DNA from: Cyanobacteria bacterium OH_CBB_238
Lineage (GTDB): Bacteria; Cyanobacteriota; Vampirovibrionia; Gastranaerophilales; Gastranaerophilaceae
DNA: 14,807 nt
Assembly: GCA_023409995.1 (NCBI GenBank)
Contig: JAEYQN010000155.1
Coordinates: 1 to 14,807 of the forward strand
Direction: 5' to 3'
Positions 6,590 to 13,074 of the stretch are shown in pieces; the first letter of the stretch is position 1; the number at the start of each line of letters is the position of its first letter. The translations under genes and the position numbers were made by a program. The notes under the pieces were generated by a model. The model ran no database searches. It saw only the letters and a program-made list of their open reading frames with translations, and had not been told where the DNA came from.

Positions 6590-7663
6590 ATGATGGATGG
6601 CGAAGAAAATAATAAATTAATCGAGGATATTATAAAAAAAATAGTGGCTGAACCAATGGAAGCTGAAAACTATTTGCAACTCGGTAAGTTATATGTTCTC
6701 AATGATGATTATGAAAGAGCTTTGGGTATATATCAAAGTCTTTTGAACGTTGATCCAATAAACGTGCAGGCATTAATAAATTCAGGTAGCATATACTTTT
6801 ACAAGCTTGAATTTGAAAAGGCAATAAATAATTACTCAAGGGCTGCTGAAATTGAGACAGATAATTTTTCAATATATTTCAATCTTGGAAATGCATATGC
6901 GGAAATGCGTAATACTAAGCAGGCAATGCTTAACTACATTAAGTCCATGAATTTACAGCCAAATAATCCAGCAATATATTCTGCAATGGGGCTTTTGCAT
7001 CAAGATCAAAATGATTTTGTGGAAGCAAAATTATATTATGAAAAAGCAATTAAATTAGATGAAAAAGAGCCTGAATCATATATGAATTTAGCTTGTGTTT
7101 TAATGAAATTATATAAATTTACAGAGGCAACACAGGCTTTTCAGAAAGCTTTAGCTTTAAGTCCAAATGACGCAAAAATTGCCTTATGTTGTGCAAATGC
7201 TTTATCTTCTGATGATAAGTATATTGAAGCTGGAGAATATTTTGAAAAAGCTATTGAACTAGATCCTACATATTATCAAGCTTATGTTTGCTATGCAATA
7301 TCACTTTGTGACCAAGGAAAGCACGAAAGAGCTATAGAATATTATAATAAGGCAATGGAAGTGGATTCAGAATTGCCTAATGCGTATATTTTACTGGCAA
7401 ACTTGTACGTTTCAGAATCTCGTTATGTTGATGCTATAAACTTATATCAAAGTGTTGAACAATTGAAATTATCTGATCCCAATGTTTTGACTTTAATGGG
7501 TAATACCTATGTTATGATGAATAATCTTGAGTCGGCTCTTGAATATTACAAAAAGGCGGTTGACAAAGATTTTGATAATGATGAAACTAAATTGGTATAT
7601 CTTGAAATTGCCGATGAATATATCTCTAAAAAGTTCGAAAAGGGAGAGACAAGTGTCGTATAG
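6590..7663 (+). CDS. Tetratricopeptide-repeat protein (nine TPRs)
   Basis: The 357-residue protein is almost entirely TPRs. About nine consecutive 34-residue units run from near residue 26 to near 332, and most end in the typical A-x-x-x-Y/F-x-K-A-x-x-x-x-P/D pattern (such as EAKLYYEKAIKLDEKEPE, EAGEYFEKAIELDPTYYQ, RAIEYYNKAMEVDSELPN). TPR arrays are protein-binding scaffolds. No signal peptide, membrane segment or catalytic domain is present, so it is probably a cytosolic adaptor, and the partner is unknown. The start is ATG at 6590 or the adjacent ATG at 6593. No good Shine-Dalgarno is visible, and a TATAGT -10-like element sits only about 10 bases upstream, so a very short leader is possible. 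Its last codons overlap the start of the next membrane-protein gene by 11 bases, which suggests that the two products work together. Confidence 0.88.
   Translation: MMDGEENNKLIEDIIKKIVAEPMEAENYLQLGKLYVLNDDYERALGIYQSLLNVDPINVQALINSGSIYFYKLEFEKAINNYSRAAEIETDNFSIYFNLGNAYAEMRNTKQAMLNYIKSMNLQPNNPAIYSAMGLLHQDQNDFVEAKLYYEKAIKLDEKEPESYMNLACVLMKLYKFTEATQAFQKALALSPNDAKIALCCANALSSDDKYIEAGEYFEKAIELDPTYYQAYVCYAISLCDQGKHERAIEYYNKAMEVDSELPNAYILLANLYVSESRYVDAINLYQSVEQLKLSDPNVLTLMGNTYVMMNNLESALEYYKKAVDKDFDNDETKLVYLEIADEYISKKFEKGETSVV
7641..7647 (+). promoter_or_regulatory. Ribosome-binding site fixing the Tic20-like start
   Basis: AGGGAGA lies 5 bases before GTG at 7653, inside the 3' end of the TPR gene. 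It supports the GTG rather than an in-frame ATG 126 bases upstream, which would require a long overlap with the TPR gene. Confidence 0.7.
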
Positions 7664-8084
7664 TAGTAAAAATAATGTTGTACCAATAGAAAAAATTGTA
7701 GCTATTTTGTCTTATTTTACTTGGGGAATAGTTGGTTTCGCTTGGTTGCTTCTTGCCGCTTTTATGAAACAAACACTGCGACCTTTTGTTAAATACCACA
7801 TTTACCAATCTGTTTTTCTTTCAATATTGTTTGTTTTGTTTTCTCATATATTAGTTTTTGTCATAAATCTATTAGGATATATTCCTGTTGTAAACATAGT
7901 GGTTGGGGCCATTGTTTTCTTCTTAAAAACTACAGTATTGACAATTGGGTGGATGCAATTGTCAATAATTGATATTGTATTATGGCTGTTTATTCTTTAT
8001 TTAAGCTTAGGTGCATATAAATCCAAATATTCATATGTCCCTTGGGTTTCTGACATTATTAAATATAATATAAATAGAAGCTAG
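7653..8084 (+). CDS. Tic20-like four-helix membrane protein
   Basis: Starting at GTG 7653 gives 143 residues with four hydrophobic helices (about 14-36, 51-71, 80-98 and 103-119) and little else. Two stretches resemble cyanobacterial Tic20 homologues as I remember them: RPFVKYHIYQSVFLSILF (43-60), compared with the family's FIRFNxMQAILLDI, and GAYKSKYSYVPWVSDII (120-136), compared with GRYAEIPAISDAV. In plants Tic20 is a chloroplast inner-envelope import component. The bacterial homologue's role is unclear, so no function should be transferred. It overlaps the TPR gene by 11 bases and has a good internal ribosome-binding site, so the scaffold and membrane protein are likely made together. DUF4870-type small membrane proteins are an alternative call. 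Confidence 0.6.
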   Translation: MSYSSKNNVVPIEKIVAILSYFTWGIVGFAWLLLAAFMKQTLRPFVKYHIYQSVFLSILFVLFSHILVFVINLLGYIPVVNIVVGAIVFFLKTTVLTIGWMQLSIIDIVLWLFILYLSLGAYKSKYSYVPWVSDIIKYNINRS

Positions 8085-8190
8085 TAAAAATACCATACAG
8101 ACATTTAATTGTATTAATAGGTTATATATTTAGTGGTAAAAATGGTAATTATATAAATCTGCTTCTATGTTATGTTCTTTTAGTTATAAA

Positions 8191-8197
8191 AAAGGAG
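8191..8197 (+). promoter_or_regulatory. Ribosome-binding site fixing the peroxiredoxin start
   Basis: AAAGGAG stands 8 bases before ATG 8206. An in-frame ATG at 8167 has no such site and would add 13 residues not found in the family, so 8206 is preferred. Confidence 0.8.
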
Positions 8198-8205
8198 CTA
8201 TACTT

Positions 8206-8850
8206 ATGGATTGTAATTTTCATATGCCACTTTTAGGCGACAGATTTCCTGAATTAACAGTACATACAACGCAAGGGAAAATGATGTTGCCAGATGCCTT
8301 TAAAGGGTCATATTTTATTCTATTTAGTCATCCTGCTGATTTTACTCCAGTTTGTACTACAGAGTTTATTGCTTTTCAAAAAAGAATTGAAGATTTTGAA
8401 AAACTAAATTGTAAATTAATAGGCTTATCTGTTGACCAAGTTTTTTCCCATTTAAAATGGATTGAATGGATAAATGAGAAAACTGGTGTAGAAATAACTT
8501 TTCCTATAATTGCCGCAACTGATACACTAGCTCTTGATTTAGGCTTGATTCACCCCGGAAAAGGTACAAGTACTGTAAGAGCTGTCTTTATTTGTGATAC
8601 TGAGGGCAAAGTTAGAGTCATTCTTTATTATCCACCAGAAGTTGGTAGAAATATAGAAGAAATACTTAGGGCTCTTAAGGCAATTGTTGTTTCTGATACT
8701 AATTCAGTTGCTTTGCCTGCAAATTGGCCAAATAATGAGCTTATAAAAGACAAAGTAATCGTTCCGCCGCCAAAAGATATAAAATCAATGAAAGAGAATA
8801 TTGGTAAAGAGGATAGCTATGATTGGTGGTTTCAATATAAAGACATTTAA
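8206..8850 (+). CDS. Peroxiredoxin, Prx6 (1-Cys) type
   Basis: This cytosolic thiol peroxidase reduces hydrogen peroxide and organic hydroperoxides. The 214-residue length and order fit the Prx6/AhpC-TSA family with its long C-terminal domain. The active site is PADFTPVC (43-50), giving Thr47 and peroxidatic Cys50, followed by TTE. The conserved Arg is Arg125 in STVRAVF. The C-terminal region holds [20 protein letters not shown] and ends [12 protein letters not shown], as in Prx6-type enzymes. The other cysteines are Cys3, Cys69 and Cys130. None lies in the C-terminal arm where archaeal Prx6 homologues carry resolving cysteines, so a 1-Cys mechanism using an outside thiol is inferred. The gene is preceded by about 120 bases without a clear terminator. 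Its stop is 8 bases from that of the convergent sigma-factor gene. Confidence 0.92.
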   Translation: MDCNFHMPLLGDRFPELTVHTTQGKMMLPDAFKGSYFILFSHPADFTPVCTTEFIAFQKRIEDFEKLNCKLIGLSVDQVFSHLKWIEWINEKTGVEITFPIIAATDTLALDLGLIHPGKGTSTVRAVFICDTEGKVRVILYYPPEVGRNIEEILRALKAIVVSDTNSVALPANWPNNELIKDKVIVPPPKDIKSMKENIGKEDSYDWWFQYKDI

Positions 8851-8858
8851 TATAAAAA

Positions 8859-9524
8859 TTAGTAGTCGTAATGCTCTCTTTTGTTCAGGTATTCTCTAAC
8901 ATAATTTAGAGATGCCTGAACTATTCTTGTGATTCTTGATGAAGACAGACCAACTTGTTCGGCTATTTCTTTGACTTGCATATTTCTATAGAATCTATAT
9001 TCAACAATAGTTCTGTCTTTTTGTGGAAGTGTAGCAATAGCTTCCCTGATAACTTTTCCTAATTCTGATATTTCTGCTTTTTCATCCGGTAGTGCCGAGG
9101 TATCTTTAATAAAGTCAAACGGTGAGTCATTGTCAGAAGAAGCCGCAGCTAAGCTGTCTATTGAAAGAATTGTTTCATAAATAGCTTCTCTTACTTTTGT
9201 TGGAGTTATATTGCCTGAACCATCGTTGCTTGCTTCTGGTTCTTCAGTTTCACTTTTTGCATGTTTTAATGAATACCATTTGTATCTGTTGCGCAATTCA
9301 TTCCTAATTGCCCAACGAACAGCAGTTGCAATGTATGCATTATTATATCTGGTAAGTTGTTCTTCTGTTTTGTCCTTAATCATTGCTTGAATTGCAATAA
9401 TACCAATGCTTACTAGCTCTTCATATTCAACCATATGAGAAGGGATACGTCGCTGCTCAACTTTTGCAACTTTCTCTATTATTTCTATATAGTCTTTAAT
9501 TTTAGAGTGCACGTTTGTAACCAC
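8859..9524 (-). CDS. Sigma-70-family factor, FliA/WhiG (sigma-28)-like
   Basis: The 221-residue protein has a region 2 core (about 33-82: VEYEELVSIGIIAIQAMI, then YNNAYIATAVRWAIRNELRNRYKW). A linker rich in Ser, Glu and Asp follows, then region 4 (about 152-215: AIATLPQKDRTIVEYRFYRNMQVKEIAEQVGLSSSRITRIVQASL) with a clear helix-turn-helix near 183-203. The size and the AIRNELR element resemble flagellar FliA-type sigma factors, which normally read IRDELR or MRDELR there. It directs RNA polymerase to a restricted promoter set. The GTG start is 13 bases after the flhB stop with little Shine-Dalgarno sequence, suggesting translational coupling to flhB. In many flagellated bacteria fliA sits in the same cluster as flhB, which supports the call. 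It could also be another group 3 sigma factor recruited beside flhB. Confidence 0.78.
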   Translation of the reverse strand: MVTNVHSKIKDYIEIIEKVAKVEQRRIPSHMVEYEELVSIGIIAIQAMIKDKTEEQLTRYNNAYIATAVRWAIRNELRNRYKWYSLKHAKSETEEPEASNDGSGNITPTKVREAIYETILSIDSLAAASSDNDSPFDFIKDTSALPDEKAEISELGKVIREAIATLPQKDRTIVEYRFYRNMQVKEIAEQVGLSSSRITRIVQASLNYVREYLNKREHYDY

Positions 9525-9537
9525 TATACCATCTTAT

Positions 9538-10620
9538 CTACATCTTATTTATATTAGTACTTTTTTGAGGTTTTCGCAAATTATATACAAAAAGCAGAAT
9601 TTCCGCGACAGCCTTGTATAAATCTGGAGGTATGTATGAGTTTAATTCTACCATACGAAATAGTGCCCTTGCAACAGGCGGGTTCTCTACCACTGGAATA
9701 TTATGTTCTTTTGCTATTTCAATTATCTTTTTTGCAAATAGCTCTGTCCCTTTTGCAACTAGCTTTGGAGACTCCATTTCTTCAGCTTTATAAGATAATG
9801 CACAAGCAATATGTGTTGGATTGGTGACGATAAAGTCGGATGTTGGGACGGCATCCATCATTCCTTTTTGAAGCATTTGTTGCCTTCTTTGGCGTAAAGC
9901 TGCTTTTACATGTGGGTCGCCTTCTGAGTTTTTATATTCATCTTTTACTTCTTTGAATGACATTTTTTGGTCCTGCATAAATTTCCATCTTGTCATTCCG
10001 TAATCTGCGGCTGCTATTATTAAAAATGCTAAACCGGCTTTCATTACAAAGTCTACAAGCAGTTTTCCAAAAGCTACCATTATCGCAAAATTGTTGTCTA
10101 CTGCTGCTAACCCCAGAATGCTTGGCAAGTGTGCCTGATAAACCATCCAACCAATCATGCCCAAAACCCCAACCTTAACTATGTTTTTTATAAGTTCAAA
10201 TAGAGTTTTAACCGTCATTAGGTTCTTAAAATATTTGGTGGGATTTAATTTATCTAACTTAGGGGATAGTGGTGTAGTTGTGACCAGTGGTCCTACCTGG
10301 ATTAAATCGCCTAATATTCCAACAAATGCGGCAAGGAATAGAATTGGTCCCAATATCAATAGAGTGGGAACAAGAGTTATCCAAAGCAGATAAGTATAAC
10401 CTATTTTATCTATATGTTGGTTGGGTATTTGTTCATATGCAAGCACAAATAGCCTAGTTATCTGATCCCATATAAAAGGAGATATTTTTATTATGGTAAT
10501 GAACATTACAAGCAATGCAAAAGCTGTAGAAAAGTCCTTTGACTTTACTACTTGCCCTTCCTTTCTTGCTTTCTGCAGTTTTTGCTGTGAAGCTTCAAAC
10601 TGCTTATCTTCATCACCCAT
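9538..10620 (-). CDS. flhB: Flagellar-type export gate protein FlhB
   Basis: FlhB is the inner-membrane component of the flagellar type III export gate that switches substrate class after cleaving itself. The 360-residue protein has the charged N-terminus EASQQKLQKARKEGQVVKSKDF (9-30), hydrophobic segments (about 31-50, 76-108, 141-165 and 177-206) and the linker DYGMTRWKFMQDQKMSFKEVKDEYKNSEGDPHVK. The autocleavage motif NPTH is intact at 267-270, followed by IACALSY, and near the end comes VENPPVARALFRMVE. Motif position and length match flagellar FlhB. A YscU-type injectisome homologue is less likely given the FliA-like gene directly downstream. Upstream are apt and maf, which are housekeeping genes, and flhA does not lie alongside. 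The 64-base gap before its ATG is AT-rich with no clear Shine-Dalgarno. Confidence 0.93.
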   Translation of the reverse strand: MGDEDKQFEASQQKLQKARKEGQVVKSKDFSTAFALLVMFITIIKISPFIWDQITRLFVLAYEQIPNQHIDKIGYTYLLWITLVPTLLILGPILFLAAFVGILGDLIQVGPLVTTTPLSPKLDKLNPTKYFKNLMTVKTLFELIKNIVKVGVLGMIGWMVYQAHLPSILGLAAVDNNFAIMVAFGKLLVDFVMKAGLAFLIIAAADYGMTRWKFMQDQKMSFKEVKDEYKNSEGDPHVKAALRQRRQQMLQKGMMDAVPTSDFIVTNPTHIACALSYKAEEMESPKLVAKGTELFAKKIIEIAKEHNIPVVENPPVARALFRMVELNSYIPPDLYKAVAEILLFVYNLRKPQKSTNINKM

Positions 10621-10684
10621 GTGTTATTTCAACCCGGTTAATGTACAATTATTTTAATATTAATTGAAAATAATTATTATTCAA

Positions 10685-11209
10685 TTAGTAAGATATCATT
10701 GAAACAACTTCAATATTATCAGGAATTCTTTTTCTTCCATTTAGTTCATTTAATTCTATGACGAAAGCCACTCCTGCAACATTTGCTCCTGTTTTTTCAA
10801 TTAATTTGCAAGAAGCTTCAACGGTACCACCTGTTGCTAACAAGTCATCAATGATTAACACATTTTTACCAGGCTCTATAGCATCTTTATGCATTTGAAT
10901 AGTATCAGTACCATATTCAAGCTGGTATTCTTGGCTTATTGTTTCTGCAGGGAGTTTACCTGGTTTTCTTATTAGAATAAATCCTGCTCCTAAGTTGCAA
11001 GCAACTGCTGCTCCAAATATGAATCCTCTAGATTCAATACCTGCAACATAATCTATCTTTTTGTCTATGAATTTCTGAGTCAAGTAATGTACAATTTGTC
11101 TTAATGCTTCAGGGTCTTTTACCGCTGTTGTTATATCTTTAAAAACAATACCTTTAACCGGGAAATCAACCACATCTCTAATTTTGTCCTTAACCATTTG
11201 AACTGACAT
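10685..11209 (-). CDS. apt: Adenine phosphoribosyltransferase
   Basis: Apt joins adenine to PRPP to give AMP plus pyrophosphate, a one-step purine salvage reaction in the cytosol. From ATG 11209 the product has 174 residues, the usual length. Motifs in order are VDFPVKGIVFKDIT (14-27), GIESRGFIFG (57-66), LIRKPGKLPAET (79-90, the flexible loop), and the PRPP-binding stretch VLIIDDLLATGGT (117-129) with Asp121 and Asp122. An in-frame ATG 33 bases upstream would add residues not found in the family and has no better ribosome-binding site. It sits between maf and flhB on the same strand with gaps of 57 and 64 bases, so one transcript is possible but not certain. Confidence 0.95.
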   Translation of the reverse strand: MSVQMVKDKIRDVVDFPVKGIVFKDITTAVKDPEALRQIVHYLTQKFIDKKIDYVAGIESRGFIFGAAVACNLGAGFILIRKPGKLPAETISQEYQLEYGTDTIQMHKDAIEPGKNVLIIDDLLATGGTVEASCKLIEKTGANVAGVAFVIELNELNGRKRIPDNIEVVSMISY

Positions 11210-11214
11210 TATAA

Positions 11215-11220
11215 CTCTCC
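11215..11220 (-). promoter_or_regulatory. Ribosome-binding site fixing the apt start
   Basis: On the minus strand GGAGAG lies 5 bases before ATG 11209. The upstream ATG at 11242 has no comparable site. Confidence 0.75.
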
Positions 11221-11266
11221 ATAACTGTTTTATCTGCCACACGACATATAAACATTCTACTATAAA

Positions 11267-11842
11267 TTAACTTAAATTATTAATTTTGTTGATCATTTTT
11301 GTTAAGGTTCGTGTAGGAAGACCCACTATGTTATCAAAATCTCCTATTATTTCTTTTACAAAATATTCAGGCAATTCCTGTATGCCATATGATCCTGCTT
11401 TATCAAGTGGATTATATTTTTCAATGTAATTTATTAAATTTTCTTTTGATATGTTGCTAAAACAAACTTCACTAGTTGTTGATTCCACATATTGCTTTGT
11501 TGATTGAGTGTCTATTATAGCTATTGATGTGACAACTTTATGTATGTCATTGTTAAGTTTTTCCAGCATAATTAGCGCTTGTTCTTTATTTATTGGTTTT
11601 CCCAATACATCATTACCGGCAATTACAACAGTATCCGCACTAATTATTAGTGCGGGTTCTGTTATCATATTTTTTATAGATATAGCTTTATTTAGCGCTA
11701 TATTCTCTATAGCTTCGTAACTAAATTTTAGCCCGACAATTTTTTCGTCATAATTGGGAGATATTATGTCAAAAGCAAATCCTAAGCTCTTTAGTATTTC
11801 GATCCTTCTTGGTGAAGTTGATGCCAATATTATTTTTTTCAT
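11267..11842 (-). CDS. maf: Maf-family nucleoside triphosphate pyrophosphatase
   Basis: Maf proteins hydrolyse non-canonical or modified nucleoside triphosphates (dTTP, UTP and methylated forms) to monophosphates, a house-cleaning role, and have been linked to septum inhibition in Bacillus. The 191-residue protein is of typical length. It begins with ILASTSPRR (5-13), the SxSPRR signature, and has ISADTVV with Asp70, VLGKP (79-83), HKVVTSIAI (101-109), DKAGSYGIQ (147-155) and GLPT (174-177), the full family set. I cannot assign YhdE or YceF subtype. It follows the 84-residue unknown gene by 57 bases and precedes apt by 57, so two nucleotide-metabolism genes are adjacent. The ribosome-binding site is weak (GTGGGAAC). 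Confidence 0.94.
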   Translation of the reverse strand: MKKIILASTSPRRIEILKSLGFAFDIISPNYDEKIVGLKFSYEAIENIALNKAISIKNMITEPALIISADTVVIAGNDVLGKPINKEQALIMLEKLNNDIHKVVTSIAIIDTQSTKQYVESTTSEVCFSNISKENLINYIEKYNPLDKAGSYGIQELPEYFVKEIIGDFDNIVGLPTRTLTKMINKINNLS

Positions 11843-11899
11843 TAATAGTTCCCACTCATTTGATGGAAATATATTAAATCAAAAGCAATAAAAATCCAA

Positions 11900-12154
11900 T
11901 TATGCAGTTCTACTTGTTGAGGCTGCGCGTCTTCTTGTTTTGTACATCGCTGCTTTTGTATTAATTGCCGAGCAAGCATCCTTAAGTGTTTGATTTAATG
12001 CTAACATATTTCGGTGCATTAAGGCATAATCATTCATTGTTTCTAACATTTTTTGTGAATCGACTAGTTTAACGGAACCTGCATTATCAACTTTTTCTTT
12101 AGCATATTTTGTTACTAATAACTTGTCAATTGCATCTCTTGGTCCTACTGCCAT
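11900..12154 (-). CDS. Unknown 84-residue helical protein with basic C-terminal tail
   Basis: I do not recognise this protein. It starts MAVGPRDAIDKLLVTKYAKEKV, appears mainly helical, and its middle contains a Met/Leu-rich stretch (MNDYALMHRNMLALNQTLKDA). It ends in a strongly basic, Ser/Thr/Ala-rich tail, KTRRRAASTSRTA, with the single cysteine just before it in DACSAINTKAAM. There is no signal peptide or membrane segment. Expression looks real: AGGGGGA lies ahead of the ATG, with another similar purine run (AAGGGGAT) about 20 bases further upstream. AT-rich TATATATATAC sequence beyond that could form a -10. It is divergently arranged with the TrpD-like/radical SAM pair and upstream of maf. 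A nucleic-acid-binding or small accessory role, or a substrate for the neighbouring radical SAM enzyme, are guesses only. Confidence 0.72.
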   Translation of the reverse strand: MAVGPRDAIDKLLVTKYAKEKVDNAGSVKLVDSQKMLETMNDYALMHRNMLALNQTLKDACSAINTKAAMYKTRRRAASTSRTA

Positions 12155-12325
12155 ATTAAATTCCCCCTGTAAATAATTTATAATCCCCTTGTATATATAT
12201 AAAGTATTTCATTTAAACTTAATTGCCTTTTGTGTATTTAATATTACAAAATGTTAAACAGTTTTATTCTCCCTATTATTATTGAATTTTAGTATGGAAT
12301 AATCATTATGTAAGGAGATTTTGCA

Positions 12326-13072
12326 GTGATGGAAAAACTTGTTTTATATGTTACAGGTAATGATGGATTAAGCAAAAATGCATTTAATGTCTCTACCTTG
12401 TCTTCTATTATTGCTGCTTCACTGGGAGTTAAGGTAATTAAACATGTCAGTTATGATACTAATAAGAGGTGTTCTGATGCAATGTTTTTGGAAGAAATGG
12501 GGATAAGAGTTTGTAAAAATATCAAAGAAATAGAAGACGATTTCTTTAATAAAGGAATTGCTTTTGTTGAATCTTTGCCTTCGTCTGTTACAGAACATTT
12601 TTGCCCGCTGGTTGCCCCAATATATGAAACTGCAAGATTTGTTGGGACATCGCAATTTAATGTAGCAATGGCCTACCTTTTTGAGTTTAGGAAGCAAAAA
12701 TACCCAAAGGCAATGGTTGCAGTATCTAGTGATGCGGATTATGACGAAGCTGGTATTTGCTCTAGTACGCATATTTTTGAATTAAATAATGAAAAAATAT
12801 TTAATTATACAATTTCTCCAGAGAATTATGGTATGGCTATTGCAGACAAAATAGCTCTTACTGGTGCAACTCCTTTATATAACAAAAATTTGGCTATAGA
12901 CATCTTCTCTAAAAAGATTAAAGGTCCAAAAATGGATGTCCTATCCATTAATTCTGCTCTAATGCTTCATTCTGCTGGCTTTACGGATAATATAAAAAAG
13001 GGTATAATTATGTCGTACGAATCTTTAGAAACTCTAAATGCATTAAATACATTGGAGATATTGAGGGGTTAA
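12326..13072 (+). CDS. Stand-alone TrpD-like (glycosyltransferase family 3 fold) protein, degenerate active site
   Basis: The 248 residues align by eye with the alpha/beta domain of anthranilate phosphoribosyltransferase (TrpD) and nucleoside phosphorylase II. Near the start is VTGNDGLSKNAFNVST (9-24), compared with GTGGDGxxTFNIST. This is followed by GVKVIKH (34-40), SSDADYDEAG (134-143, keeping the metal-binding DE at 140-141), FNYTISPENYGM and KGPKMDVLSINSALMLHSAGF. The ~70-residue N-terminal helical subdomain of TrpD that helps form the acceptor site is missing. The SSxxGSAD and GPLxNP motifs are altered or lost. It is therefore unlikely to make phosphoribosyl-anthranilate, and its substrate or a regulatory role is unknown. 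The start is GTG 12326 or ATG 12329 after a good AAGGAGA site (12312-12318). Only two bases separate it from the radical SAM gene, so they are one unit. Confidence 0.72.
   Translation: MMEKLVLYVTGNDGLSKNAFNVSTLSSIIAASLGVKVIKHVSYDTNKRCSDAMFLEEMGIRVCKNIKEIEDDFFNKGIAFVESLPSSVTEHFCPLVAPIYETARFVGTSQFNVAMAYLFEFRKQKYPKAMVAVSSDADYDEAGICSSTHIFELNNEKIFNYTISPENYGMAIADKIALTGATPLYNKNLAIDIFSKKIKGPKMDVLSINSALMLHSAGFTDNIKKGIIMSYESLETLNALNTLEILRG
13064..13068 (+). promoter_or_regulatory. Ribosome-binding site supporting the TTG start of the radical SAM gene
   Basis: AGGGG (within GAGGGG) ends 6 bases before TTG 13075 and lies inside the last codons of the TrpD-like gene. No ATG occurs in frame near the expected start, so TTG is the best choice. 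Confidence 0.65.
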
Positions 13073-13074
13073 TA

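Noticed and set aside
8085..8205. Possible PerR-type operator ahead of the peroxiredoxin gene
   Set aside because: There are only scattered TTATA/TATAA fragments in very AT-rich sequence. No full TTATAATNATTATAA-like box is present.
10621..10684. Inverted repeat TTGAA...TTCAA between apt and flhB as a terminator
   Set aside because: The stem is only about 5 bp, almost all A/T and has no T-tract, so it would not stop transcription reliably.
12326..13072. Calling this gene trpD (tryptophan biosynthesis)
   Set aside because: It lacks the N-terminal helical subdomain and the SSxxGSAD and GPLxNP motifs, and no other trp genes are nearby.
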